DNA of 64,000 bases. Origin: Clostridium transplantifaecale. GTDB lineage: Bacteria; Bacillota; Clostridia; Lachnospirales; Lachnospiraceae. The stretch lies in contig NZ_UYZY01000001.1 in NCBI RefSeq assembly GCF_900626075.1, forward strand, positions 930,001 through 994,000, read 5' to 3'. The translations under genes were made by a program, and so were the position numbers. Every line of letters starts with the position of its first letter. The stretch's first letter is position 1. This document shows positions 50,648-59,544 of this stretch, piece by piece. The notes beneath the pieces were generated by a model, which was given only the letters and a program-made list of their open reading frames with translations, searched no databases and was not told the origin of the DNA.

Positions 50648-51613
50648 TTACTGCGCACATAGTAAGCAGTAACTATAATGCCCTTCTGAGACTTTGAAGC
50701 GGTCCATCTCCCCGCTCTTACACTCCTCCGTCGCAAACTGGCACCTTGGATGGAACGGACAGCCTGCGGGCATGTTGGATAAGTCGGGGACATTGCCTTC
50801 AATTACATTCAAATCCTCATCGCCGGCCGCCAGGCTGGGCACGCAGGCAATCAGGCCTCTTGTATACGGATGGGTCGGGTTCTTAAAAATCTCCCTCGTA
50901 TCCGCCTCCTCCACAACCTTGCCGCCATAAAAAACGGCGATGCGCTGTGCCAGCGTCGCCACAACGCCCAGGTCATGTGTTACAATGATGATGCTCGTTC
51001 CGAACCGATCCCTAATATCCCTGAGAAGTCCCAGAATCTGGGCCTGTATCGTCACATCCAGGGCCGTTGTCGGCTCGTCGGCCAGTAAAAGTTTCGGTTT
51101 GCAGGCCAGCGCTATCGCTATCATTACTCTCTGGCACATTCCGCCGGAAAGCTGGTGGGGATAACTGTTCATCCGTATCTCCGGATCCGGGATTCCTACG
51201 ACCTTTAAAAGATTTACAGCCTCCTCATAAGCCTGTTTTTTGTCCATTTTTTCATGTTCCAGAATCATCTCCATGATCTGCTTTCCGATACGGATGACCG
51301 GATCCAGACAGTTCATCGGATCCTGGAAAATCATGGCGATTTCTTTTCCTCTTATCTTCCGGAATTCGTTGTCGTTCTTATATAAAATGTTTTCACCGTT
51401 AAATGTAATCTCACCGCTTATAATAGCGGGCGGCGCCTCCACAAGTCCCAGGATATTAGACAGCGTCACGCTCTTTCCGCAGCCCGATTCCCCTACGACA
51501 CCCAGGATTTCTCCCTTATCCACATACATGTTTACGCCGTTCACCGCGTGGATATTGCCCGCTTTCGACGGGAATTCCACTTTTAAATCCTTTATTTCAA
51601 GCAAATGCTCCAT
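50648..51613 (-). CDS. dppD: Oligopeptide-type ABC ATPase DppD
   Basis: The 321-residue ATPase has Walker A VVGESGCGKSVTLSNILGLV, signature LSGGMCQRVMIAIALA, Walker B LLLADEPTTALDVT and the C-terminal oligopeptide extension with cysteines (GCPFHPRCQFATEECKSG), which can bind an Fe-S cluster in this family. It works with DppF. AAGGAGAG precedes the start and 36 bases separate it from dppC. It belongs to the seven-gene importer/hydrolase operon. Confidence 0.93.
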   Translation of the reverse strand: MEHLLEIKDLKVEFPSKAGNIHAVNGVNMYVDKGEILGVVGESGCGKSVTLSNILGLVEAPPAIISGEITFNGENILYKNDNEFRKIRGKEIAMIFQDPMNCLDPVIRIGKQIMEMILEHEKMDKKQAYEEAVNLLKVVGIPDPEIRMNSYPHQLSGGMCQRVMIAIALACKPKLLLADEPTTALDVTIQAQILGLLRDIRDRFGTSIIIVTHDLGVVATLAQRIAVFYGGKVVEEADTREIFKNPTHPYTRGLIACVPSLAAGDEDLNVIEGNVPDLSNMPAGCPFHPRCQFATEECKSGEMDRFKVSEGHYSYCLLCAQ

Positions 51614-51649
51614 ATCCGCTCTCCTTTTCGCTTCGTTTCACCGCCTCCG

Positions 51650-52474
51650 TCAATTACTTCTCAGTCTCGGATCCAGCACGTCCCTCAGGCCGTCTCCCAG
51701 AAGATTGAACGCAAGCGTCGTCAGCGTGATCATCAGACCGCCGAATATGGCAACCCAGGGGGCATCGATAAACACATCCTTTCCCTCATTGATAATCATA
51801 CCCCAGGACGGCGTCGGCGGCGCTATTCCAAGACCCAGAAATCCAAGGGAGGATTCCGCCATAATACAGCCGCCGATTGTCCCTGATAAGGTGATGAAAA
51901 TCTGAGGCAGGGCATTGGGAATAATGTGTTTAAAAATCGTGTAGCCGCTCCCCGCGCCCATTGTTTTCGACGCCATGATGAAGGTACGCTCCCTGATGGC
52001 CAGCGTCTCGCTCCGTGCAATACGGTAAAAACCCGGAATAACCGGAATTCCGATTGCCAGGCACATCCTGGTCTCCGTCGAACCGAAGCAGATGGCGATA
52101 ATCATTGAAAGCAGCATGGATGGAAATGCCATCATGATATCCATCATCCTGCCTACAAAGAAATCCATTTTTCCCCTGAAGTAACCGCAGACAAAACCAA
52201 TGGTGCTTCCAATGGAAAGAGCCAGCATTACAGACAGGAATGAAACCTTTAAGGACACTCTGGCCCCGTATATCAGCCTCGTCCACACGTCCTTCCCGTA
52301 ATCATCCGTTCCCATGATGTGAAGCATCGACGGAGCCAGAAGACGATCGCCCAGGTGATTCGTCTTATAATCATAGGGTGTCAGCAAGGGGGCCGCCACT
52401 GCCAGAAACATCATTGCAAGTATGACAACTGCCCCGAACACGACCATTTTATTATGCAGCAGCCGTTTTATCAT
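51650..52474 (-). CDS. dppC: Oligopeptide-type ABC permease DppC
   Basis: The 274-residue permease has about six membrane helices and the DppC marks LLTPYDYKTNHLGDRLLAPS, HIMGTDDYGKDVWTRLIYGA and the EAA loop KHIIPNALPQIFITLSGTIG. Start ATG overlaps the dppF stop (ATGA). In most dpp/opp operons dppC follows dppB directly; here dppF lies between them. Confidence 0.93.
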   Translation of the reverse strand: MIKRLLHNKMVVFGAVVILAMMFLAVAAPLLTPYDYKTNHLGDRLLAPSMLHIMGTDDYGKDVWTRLIYGARVSLKVSFLSVMLALSIGSTIGFVCGYFRGKMDFFVGRMMDIMMAFPSMLLSMIIAICFGSTETRMCLAIGIPVIPGFYRIARSETLAIRERTFIMASKTMGAGSGYTIFKHIIPNALPQIFITLSGTIGGCIMAESSLGFLGLGIAPPTPSWGMIINEGKDVFIDAPWVAIFGGLMITLTTLAFNLLGDGLRDVLDPRLRSN

Positions 52475-53541
52475 CTGCCTTCCCCTCCTTTTCCAAAGCC
52501 GGAGCTGTAGTCCAGCTTTAATGTAAGTTCTTTATACCGGTGGCAGGCCACCTGGTGGCAATCCGACACTCTCTCAAGCACAGGGGCCTCCCTCTCGCAC
52601 CGCTCCTGTTTGTACGGGCACCTCTCATGGAAAATACAGCCGGACGGCGGATTTAAGAGGCTCGGCACATCACCGGTCAGCGCTCCCGTATTGACCTGAT
52701 AATCCGGGTCCGGAAGCGGCACCGCCGACAAAAGCGCATGGGTGTAAGGGTGCTTTACGGCGGCAAACAGTTCGTTTTTCGGCGCCACTTCTACCAGATG
52801 TCCGAAATACATTACGCCGATTGTATCAGATATGTATTTTACAACGGAAAGATTATGGGAAATAAAAAGATAAGTAAGTCCCAGTTCCTTCTGCAGATGC
52901 CTGAGCAGATTCAGGATCTGAGCCTGGACCGATACGTCCAGGGCGGATACCGCTTCATCGCAGATGACAAATTCCGGGTTGAGAGCCAGGCTTCTGGCGA
53001 TATTCACCCTCTGCCTCTGGCCGCCGGACAGCTGATGGGGCATCCTCGTAAGAAGGTTCACCGGCAGTCCGACCAGATTACACATCTCTTCCACCTTTTC
53101 GCGTTTCTCCTGTTTGGTGCCATACTGATGGATATCTAACGGCTCCATAATAATCTCTTCAATGGTGAGATACGGATCCAGCGCCTCGTAAGGATCCTGG
53201 AAAATAACCTGCATTTCCCGGCGCACTTCACGAAGCTGTCTGGCATTCATTTTATAGATCGGTTTCCCGTGGAAATATACATCCCCGGCCGTCGCTTTGT
53301 ACAGACTGAGAATCAGTCTTGCAAGAGTGCTTTTCCCGCAGCCCGATTCTCCCACCAGGCCAAAGGTCTCCCCCTTTTTTATGGAAAGTGATACTCCGTC
53401 AACGGCTTTGATAAACTCCTTGCTCTTTACGGCGCCCGGAAACCATTTTTTTACGTCTTTCACTTCCAGTATTACTTCTTTTTCCGCTTCTTTTCCTGTT
53501 TCTATTTCTCTGTTATCTTTCTCTCTATTTTGCTCAGCCAT
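52471..53541 (-). CDS. dppF: Oligopeptide-type ABC ATPase DppF
   Basis: The 356-residue ATPase has Walker A LVGESGCGKSTLARLILSLY, signature LSGGQRQRVNIARSLA, Walker B FVICDEAVSALDVS and the C-terminal Cys-containing extension (GCIFHERCPYKQERCEREAP). An N-terminal charged stretch of about 25 residues precedes the domain. It pairs with DppD to form the asymmetric ATPase of a peptide importer. Placed between dppB and dppC, an uncommon order. Confidence 0.93.
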   Translation of the reverse strand: MAEQNREKDNREIETGKEAEKEVILEVKDVKKWFPGAVKSKEFIKAVDGVSLSIKKGETFGLVGESGCGKSTLARLILSLYKATAGDVYFHGKPIYKMNARQLREVRREMQVIFQDPYEALDPYLTIEEIIMEPLDIHQYGTKQEKREKVEEMCNLVGLPVNLLTRMPHQLSGGQRQRVNIARSLALNPEFVICDEAVSALDVSVQAQILNLLRHLQKELGLTYLFISHNLSVVKYISDTIGVMYFGHLVEVAPKNELFAAVKHPYTHALLSAVPLPDPDYQVNTGALTGDVPSLLNPPSGCIFHERCPYKQERCEREAPVLERVSDCHQVACHRYKELTLKLDYSSGFGKGGEGR

Positions 53542-53630
53542 AAGTCAACCTTCCAATTCCAGCTTGTTTGATCTTCTGTTACAGTTCAGCCAAGATGTAT
53601 TGCACGGGGGCTGAATAGTAACAATCGTCA

Positions 53631-54578
53631 TTATTTTGCAGAATCCTGAACACGAATACGCGGATCGAACACGCCGTATAAGATATCCGTAACCAGAATT
53701 ACGAGAATCATAAATACTGCCAGAAATACCGCCGTCCCCTGAATTACCGTGTAATCCCTGGCGTTTATGGCATCGACCAGAAGTTTTCCGATTCCCGGTC
53801 TTGCAAAAACCGTCTCCGTTACAACCGCGCCTCCCAGATATGCGGCAAAGGTTCCGCCTACCACCGTGATAATCGGTGTCAGTGCATTTCTCAGGGCGTG
53901 TTTCAAAATGATGGCGCTCTTTGCAATTCCCTTAGACTTACAGACCTTAATAAAGTCATTTCCAAGAATCTTGAGCATCGAGGTTCTCGTCGTCCTGGCA
54001 ATGGATGCCGCCGAACCGAGGCCAACCGTGATGACCGGTCCGATAAGGCCCAGGAAATGCTCTTCCGGCGCCAGGTTCAGGCCGATTACCGGAATCAGTT
54101 TCAGCTGAACGCCGAACACGATGATGAGAATCAGGCCCAGGAAAAAAGAGGGCATCGACATCAGGAGCGTATTCAGGCTGAGAATCGCCATGTCAAATAT
54201 ACTGCCGCGGTACAAGGCCGCAAATATCCCCGACGTCACTCCCAGCACAATAGCTAACAGCACCCCGAATATCGTCAGTTCCAGTGTGTTTGGAAGACAG
54301 TCCAGTATCATGCCGAATACCGGCTGGTTATTCGCCATCGAGTATCCCAAATCTCCCCGCAGTGTATCAAATACGGAATCTGCCAGCTGCACTGCCATCG
54401 GACGGTTATATCCGTGCTCTTCCCTGTACTCCTCTATCTCCTGGACGGTAGCCGATTTGCCGAACTTCATCGCCACCGGATCGCCCGGGATAGAACGGAT
54501 AATCAGGAATACCACGATCATGCTTCCAAGAATCGTGGGAATGGCAAATAACAGACGTTTTAATATGTAACGTTTCAT
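53631..54578 (-). CDS. dppB: Oligopeptide-type ABC permease DppB
   Basis: The 315-residue permease has six helices and the DppB marks RSIPGDPVAMKFGKSATVQE, the long loop, and the EAA motif KHALRNALTPIITVVGGTFA, ending LYGVFDPRIRV. It follows the binding-protein gene with a 102-base gap that holds a stable hairpin. GGAGGGG precedes the start. Confidence 0.93.
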   Translation of the reverse strand: MKRYILKRLLFAIPTILGSMIVVFLIIRSIPGDPVAMKFGKSATVQEIEEYREEHGYNRPMAVQLADSVFDTLRGDLGYSMANNQPVFGMILDCLPNTLELTIFGVLLAIVLGVTSGIFAALYRGSIFDMAILSLNTLLMSMPSFFLGLILIIVFGVQLKLIPVIGLNLAPEEHFLGLIGPVITVGLGSAASIARTTRTSMLKILGNDFIKVCKSKGIAKSAIILKHALRNALTPIITVVGGTFAAYLGGAVVTETVFARPGIGKLLVDAINARDYTVIQGTAVFLAVFMILVILVTDILYGVFDPRIRVQDSAK

Positions 54579-54611
54579 GTTTCCCCTCCTTCAACCTGTG
54601 AAGCGTTATCA

Positions 54612-54657
54612 TTCACGGTACGGCCGCTCTTCTTTCGAAAAACAGCCGTACCGTGAA
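54612..54657 (-). other. Perfect hairpin between dppA and dppB, no T-tract
   Basis: TTCACGGTACGG and CCGTACCGTGAA (12-base arms, 54612-54623 and 54646-54657) pair perfectly. As after dctP and the DUF3798 gene, the hairpin stands directly after the binding-protein gene and probably stabilises its mRNA. Confidence 0.65.
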
Positions 54658-54680
54658 CAGCAAGCTCTTTTACAGGTCCA

Positions 54681-56273
54681 CTACTGCAGATCCATGTTCT
54701 TAAACTGGAACAGAAGTTCAGCGTTCAGTGAGAAGCCTTTTACCGTATCCTTAACCAGGATATCACCACAGGATTCAGCGATCGGAATGGAAGGAATGCT
54801 CTCAACAAGAATCTTCTGTGCATCGCCGAAATACTTATCTTTCTCGGCTTTATCGATGGATTCAAAACCTTTGGCTACAAGCTCGTCAAATTCTTCATTC
54901 CTGAACTGGCACCAGTTGCTTCCCGGAATCTTGGCGCTTGTAAAGGATGTCAGCCACTGGTCACCGCGGTATCCGTCTCCGTTTACCAGGAACCACATTT
55001 CATGGCGTCCGTTTCTTACATCGTCGAGGAAGGTTGCAAACTCGGTAAGGTTTAACTGCATGTCGATGCCGATGTCGGCCATATACTCCTGGATGACAAG
55101 CAGCGGTCCTTTGGAAAGGGTGTCGTTCGGTGAAGCAACCGATGTGGAGAAGCCGTCCGGATAACCGGCTTCCGCCAGAAGCTGTTTGGCCTTCTCAGGG
55201 TTGTATTCATATGTATAACCGCTCTGCTCCGGTGTGCTGGCATAAATACAGTAGGACTGAACATAGCCTGTCGGCGGGAACAGCGTCCCTCTCCAGTAAT
55301 CATTAAGCATTTCATCGTAATTGATTGCATATTTGAGAGCTTCCCTGACTTTTGGATTGTTGAACGGCTCCTTTTCCAGGTTCATACCGAGGTAATAACA
55401 TCCGGCTCCCGCAACTTTCTTTACTTCACAGCCTTCCGTATTCTCGAATTTAAGGATGCTGTTGGCATCGTTCAGGGTCATGATATCTACTTCGCCCGCA
55501 TTGTAGAGGTTAATTCTGCTTGACTCATCGGCCAGCATCGTGATTTCCACCTTGTCTAAAAGGGCCTTTTCTCCCCAGTAATCTTCAAAACGTTTGATTA
55601 CATATGCCTCTGCCGGTTTTCCGGATTCGTATTCGAAAGGTCCTGTTCCGACCGGTTTTGCGCCAAATCCGGAAGGTTTCAGTTCTTCGTATGCCTTCTT
55701 GCAGATGATATTGCTGTACCATGATGCGAAGTCCATCAGGATTTCATTGTCCGCCTCTTTTAAATGAAGCACAAACACGTAAGGGTCGGAGGTGTCCATG
55801 GATTCGATATTGTCTACCTTGCATTTTGATTTTGTATCCGTGGCTCCTACATCGGGATCGCTCAAACGTTCCAGTGTGTATGCCACGTCCTCGGATGTGA
55901 ATTCACCGTATCCGGCATGGAATTGTACGCCTTTTCTCAGATTGAAGGTGTAAGTTTTCCTGTCGTCGGAAACCTCCCAGCTCTCTGCCAGGCTGGGAAC
56001 GAGATTTCTGTCTTCATCAAAGGCCAGCAATGTCTCAAAAATAGAGATACCGGCTTTAACACTTCCTCCGTCGCCCCAGAGCGCCGGATCAAAAGTGGAT
56101 TTTTCCCAGTGTGTCGCAACCTTCAGCACCTTTTCCCCATTTTCGGCTGAACTCTGCTCTGCGGCGGAGCTTCCGCCTGTGGCCGTCTGCTTATTTCCTC
56201 CGCAGCCGGTCATTATCATCGATACGGAGAGCGCTAACGCTGCCGCCGTTGTCAGTAATCTTATTTTTTTCAT
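54681..56273 (-). CDS. dppA: Oligopeptide-type substrate-binding lipoprotein DppA
   Basis: The 530-residue protein starts MKKIRLLTTAAALALSVSMI with lipobox MTGC/G, then a Ser/Gly/Ala linker. The mature part has the SBP_5 family run ESWEVSDDRKTYTFNLRKGV, FHAGYGEFTSEDVAYTLERL, GTGPFEYESGKPAEAYVIKR, NYDEMLNDYWRG and AKQLLAEAGYPDGF. It fixes the specificity of the importer. It is the first gene of the operon dppA-B-F-C-D, phosphotriesterase-like, amidohydrolase. The substrate is not necessarily a peptide, because the family also binds opines, nickel chelators and sugars. Confidence 0.92.
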   Translation of the reverse strand: MKKIRLLTTAAALALSVSMIMTGCGGNKQTATGGSSAAEQSSAENGEKVLKVATHWEKSTFDPALWGDGGSVKAGISIFETLLAFDEDRNLVPSLAESWEVSDDRKTYTFNLRKGVQFHAGYGEFTSEDVAYTLERLSDPDVGATDTKSKCKVDNIESMDTSDPYVFVLHLKEADNEILMDFASWYSNIICKKAYEELKPSGFGAKPVGTGPFEYESGKPAEAYVIKRFEDYWGEKALLDKVEITMLADESSRINLYNAGEVDIMTLNDANSILKFENTEGCEVKKVAGAGCYYLGMNLEKEPFNNPKVREALKYAINYDEMLNDYWRGTLFPPTGYVQSYCIYASTPEQSGYTYEYNPEKAKQLLAEAGYPDGFSTSVASPNDTLSKGPLLVIQEYMADIGIDMQLNLTEFATFLDDVRNGRHEMWFLVNGDGYRGDQWLTSFTSAKIPGSNWCQFRNEEFDELVAKGFESIDKAEKDKYFGDAQKILVESIPSIPIAESCGDILVKDTVKGFSLNAELLFQFKNMDLQ

Positions 56274-56399
56274 ATTCTGGCTCCTTTCAACCCTCGTTCA
56301 CTTTTTAAGAAACAGAAGAATGTTACATCTCAATCTTTTTAATCTTTTTTCGCCGGCTTCCATGTCATATGGCTGCTGTTCCCCGCTTTAGACGGACTT

Positions 56400-56424
56400 G
56401 CATGAAATTAGTATCTTTTCATGC
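56400..56424 (-). promoter_or_regulatory. Perfect inverted repeat upstream of dppA
   Basis: GCATGAAA (56400-56407), nine bases, TTTCATGC (56417-56424). It lies 127 bases upstream of the dppA start, within a leader or promoter region. A possible promoter further up is ATGACA-17-TAATAT. The repeat is a good candidate operator, perhaps for one of the AraC-type regulators. The remaining 56425-56723 is AT-rich and holds no gene I can support. Confidence 0.5.
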
Positions 56425-56723
56425 TAATCAGGAAAGTCCGAATATAAAAAATAATCTAAATTATTTTCTCCTGTTCTCTTATAACTACTTATATCCTTAT
56501 TTTTTCCGGAATTTTTGGATATTTTAGTATAACTTTATTTCCATGCCTGAATATTAACATATTGTTACTTAATTGTCATTACAAAAACAGGAGGGTCCTC
56601 TTTAAAAAAAGCTTCGTTTTTTATGTGTGGTATATAACAGTTGGGGAATGGACAGAGGATGTAAGGAAGGTTATCGCTGTCAGAGCAACATCAAATACGC
56701 CCGTATCGTTTTCGTCTTAACCA

Positions 56724-56773
56724 TAAAAAAACAGGAGCTTCCCTCAATTTTGATAGGAAAGCTCCTGTTTTTT
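56724..56773 (-). terminator. Terminator of the AraC2/amidohydrolase/AKR operon
   Basis: AAAAAACAGGAGCTTTCC pairs with GGAAGCTCCTGTTTTTT around a short loop, ending in T on both strands. It stands just after the aldo/keto reductase stop. Confidence 0.8.
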
Positions 56774-56778
56774 ACTAT

Positions 56779-57765
56779 TTACCAGGCATAGCTGTCCGGC
56801 GCCTCTCCTCCCGGTCCCGGGAAGATCTCGTCCAGACGTTTCATCGCGCTGTCGTCCAGCTTCACATCCAGTGCGTGAATGATATTGTCAAGATGCTCCG
56901 GCGTCCTCGGCCCGATGAGAGGGCTGGTGACTACAGGGTTCTTTAAAATCCATGCCATTGCTACATCCGACTGTTTCTCGCCAAGGTCGTGGCAGAAGCC
57001 GGCAAAGTCGGTCAGTGTTTTAAGCATTTCCTCTGAATAATGACGGTTCTCGCTGCGTGAGCCGCTGAGCCGTTTCAGGGCATTCTCCCCAAGCATTCCG
57101 CCGGCCAGCGGGGAGTAGGTAACGAGGCCTAACCCAAGTTCCCTGGCTGCCGGAATCACTTCCAGCTCGGGCAGTCTGGAAAGCAGATGATACTGGTGCT
57201 GCTCTGCTACCAGGCCGAGGAAATGACGTTTATCGGCCTCCCACTGTGCCCTGACGAGGTCGTGGGCTGCAAAGTTGGAGGACGCAATATAAGTGGCCTT
57301 TCCGCTGTTTACAAGAGGCTCCATTGCCCCCCACATCTCAGGCCATGTCACATGGCGGTCGATATGGTGCATATAATAAAGATCAATATGATCGGTCTGA
57401 AGGCGTTTTAATGATTCCTCCATATGCCTGCGTACCTTCCAGGCGGACAGTCCGTCTTCGTCATTCGGTCCCTCAAACGGATCCTCCATTGTGGCAAATA
57501 CTTTTGTGGCCAGGATTACGCGCTCTCTTCTTCCGCCGCCCTGGGCAAACCATCTGCCGATAATTTTCTCCGTCAGACCGTGCTCGCCTTCTCCGGCAAA
57601 ACCGCCGTAAGCGTCCGCCGTATCAAAGAAGTTGATTCCGGCATCCAGTGCCTTATCCATGATATAAAATGCGTCCTTCTCCTCTGTGGAGGTTCCAAAA
57701 TTCATTGTTCCCAGGCAAAAACGGCTGACTTTCAGTCCGGTGCGTCCCAAATATGTATATTCCAT
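56779..57765 (-). CDS. Aldo/keto reductase (YajO/YdhF-like)
   Basis: The 328-residue NADPH-dependent reductase has MEYTYLGRTGLKVSRFCLGT at the start, FDTADAYGGFAGEGEHGLTE with the catalytic Asp/Tyr, VILATKVF with Lys, DLYYMHHIDRHVTWPEMWGA with His, and SPLIGPRTPEHLDNIIHALD for the cofactor phosphate. It belongs to the AKR group whose members resemble potassium channel beta subunits. It is 31 bases downstream of the amidohydrolase and probably reduces an aldehyde or ketone product of the same pathway (inference). Confidence 0.92.
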   Translation of the reverse strand: MEYTYLGRTGLKVSRFCLGTMNFGTSTEEKDAFYIMDKALDAGINFFDTADAYGGFAGEGEHGLTEKIIGRWFAQGGGRRERVILATKVFATMEDPFEGPNDEDGLSAWKVRRHMEESLKRLQTDHIDLYYMHHIDRHVTWPEMWGAMEPLVNSGKATYIASSNFAAHDLVRAQWEADKRHFLGLVAEQHQYHLLSRLPELEVIPAARELGLGLVTYSPLAGGMLGENALKRLSGSRSENRHYSEEMLKTLTDFAGFCHDLGEKQSDVAMAWILKNPVVTSPLIGPRTPEHLDNIIHALDVKLDDSAMKRLDEIFPGPGGEAPDSYAW

Positions 57766-57796
57766 GTTTTATTTCTCCTATTATTTTTTAGTTCTT

Positions 57797-59479
57797 CTAA
57801 ACGGTAGTGGAGTGGACAATCCGTCCTCCCACCACGGTCATTACAACCTTCACCTCATCAAACTCATCCGGTGATATCTCAAAAATATCGGTATCAAGAA
57901 CCTGAAGATCCGCCAGTTTGTCAACCTCTATGCTGCCGGTCACATTCTCCCTGTGGTTCTGATATGCCCCATTGATTGTGTACATTCTGATTCCGTCTTC
58001 AATCGTGCAGCCGTTTCCCTTGTTATAGCAGGTGCCCGAAACGGTTGTTCTCGTCATCGCGAATTTAAGCCCCATCAGCCAGTTGACCGTCATGCAGGGA
58101 GCGTCGGCCCCCTGGCTCACCACGACGCCGTTGTCCATAAAACGCTGATAATCAAACATTTTGGATGGGTCCTCCGGGTCCACGCTGTTCACCAGAGATT
58201 CCATGAATCCCCACGGAGCCACTGCCTGCGAGGAAAGCACGATATGGTGCTTTGCACACTTTCTCATATTCTCATCCGAAAAATCGTCACCGTGAATGAC
58301 AAAATGGCGCAGATCTTTTCCGGGGTACAGTTCCATTGCTTTCACATAGGCATCCACAATGGTGTCAATTCCGCATCCTCCTGTGGAGTGGATTCCTATC
58401 TGGTATCCCATACGGTGAAGTTCCACGATGGTTCTCGTGATCTCTTCCCTCTGTTCCTCTATTGTATCTCCCGGGAAATAGCTGCTTCCGCCCGTCTTTC
58501 TTCCGTCCGGGCGCAGCCACATGCTGTCTCCGAACAGTTTAACGGCACAGGCATCGACCCAGTTTCTGTCTTTTAATTCCGGAACCCTTCCTGCTCCCGC
58601 TCCCCCGATGATGGCGTCATAGGTGGAAAGGCCGTTAAGGCCCGCCATGATATTGACCGAAACCCTGGCTGTAAGCTCGCCCGCTTCCCCCATTGCTTCA
58701 TACACATCGATTACCCGGGATCCTCCGGCGCCGGCAAACAGATGATCTCCGCCGATTCCGACCATGTCGGTATGGGTGGTGACGCCGTTCTCATTCATCT
58801 CTCTCTGCAGCAGGATAATACAGTCACGAATCTGTTCATCGTTCAGAAGCGTTGACACTTTTCCAACCGCATCCATCAGCATAAAATCGTCGAGATACCC
58901 GGTCGGCTCCCCGTCTTCCCGCCTCTGGATTTTACCCTCATGGCGTTTAAGCTCCGGCGTGTCCTTTGTAATTCCCACCAGTTCAAGCGCCCTGGTATTT
59001 ACGAGTACATGGTGAAGTCCGCTGTTAGCGAGCCATACCGGATGATCCGGCACTGCCTCATCGATATCCCAGCGGGTGATCTGCCGATGTTCCTCTGCGC
59101 ACTCCCTGATACAGCCGGAGCTCAGGCCGGAACCCATAATCCACTGTCCTTTCGGCGTCTTTTCCGCCGCATCCTTTAATATCTTCTTAATGTCGTCCAG
59201 GCAGGAAACACGCTCCTCTCCTACGTCCAGGAACCAGGGCATTTTATAAAGTCCGGCCAGGCAGGCATGCGTATGGCAGTCCTGGGCGCCGGGAAGCATC
59301 AGCTTTCCCTTCAGATCAATTACTTCCGTTCCTTCACCGATATGGCACTTTATCTCTTCATCACTTCCGGTATCAATGATCCATCCGTCTTTTACCGCAA
59401 TTGCAGTACAGAAATTAAAATCCGTATCGACTTTAGCTATCTTTCCATTCATAAAAACAAGATCTGCCAAAACTGACAT
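57797..59479 (-). CDS. YtcJ-like amidohydrolase (amidohydrolase 3 family), copy 2
   Basis: The 560-residue metallohydrolase is a paralogue of the 47743 gene product. It starts MSVLADLVFMNGKIAKVDTD and has LKGKLMLPGAQDCHTHACLA (HxH), VWLANSGLHHVLVNTRALEL, GVTTHTDMVGIGGDHLFAGA, IGIHSTGGCGIDTIVDAY and the C-terminal LADLQVLDTDIFEISPDEFD. I used the ATG at 59479 (AAAGGA and GGAGG upstream) and not a longer frame that would overlap the AraC gene. It follows the second AraC gene by 65 bases and leads into the aldo/keto reductase. The substrate is unknown; an amide, urea or imidazolone is likely. Confidence 0.88.
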   Translation of the reverse strand: MSVLADLVFMNGKIAKVDTDFNFCTAIAVKDGWIIDTGSDEEIKCHIGEGTEVIDLKGKLMLPGAQDCHTHACLAGLYKMPWFLDVGEERVSCLDDIKKILKDAAEKTPKGQWIMGSGLSSGCIRECAEEHRQITRWDIDEAVPDHPVWLANSGLHHVLVNTRALELVGITKDTPELKRHEGKIQRREDGEPTGYLDDFMLMDAVGKVSTLLNDEQIRDCIILLQREMNENGVTTHTDMVGIGGDHLFAGAGGSRVIDVYEAMGEAGELTARVSVNIMAGLNGLSTYDAIIGGAGAGRVPELKDRNWVDACAVKLFGDSMWLRPDGRKTGGSSYFPGDTIEEQREEITRTIVELHRMGYQIGIHSTGGCGIDTIVDAYVKAMELYPGKDLRHFVIHGDDFSDENMRKCAKHHIVLSSQAVAPWGFMESLVNSVDPEDPSKMFDYQRFMDNGVVVSQGADAPCMTVNWLMGLKFAMTRTTVSGTCYNKGNGCTIEDGIRMYTINGAYQNHRENVTGSIEVDKLADLQVLDTDIFEISPDEFDEVKVVMTVVGGRIVHSTTV

Positions 59480-59544
59480 TCCTTTGTCCTCCATAGTTGG
59501 CTTGTAATAAGCCGCAAATTGTTTATATTTTTTAATTTGTATCT

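Noticed and set aside
50545..50802. N-terminal extension of the phosphotriesterase-like gene
   Set aside because: The extra 86 residues are Arg/Ser-rich and precede a well-placed AAAGGAGAGG site and the normal family start at 50544.
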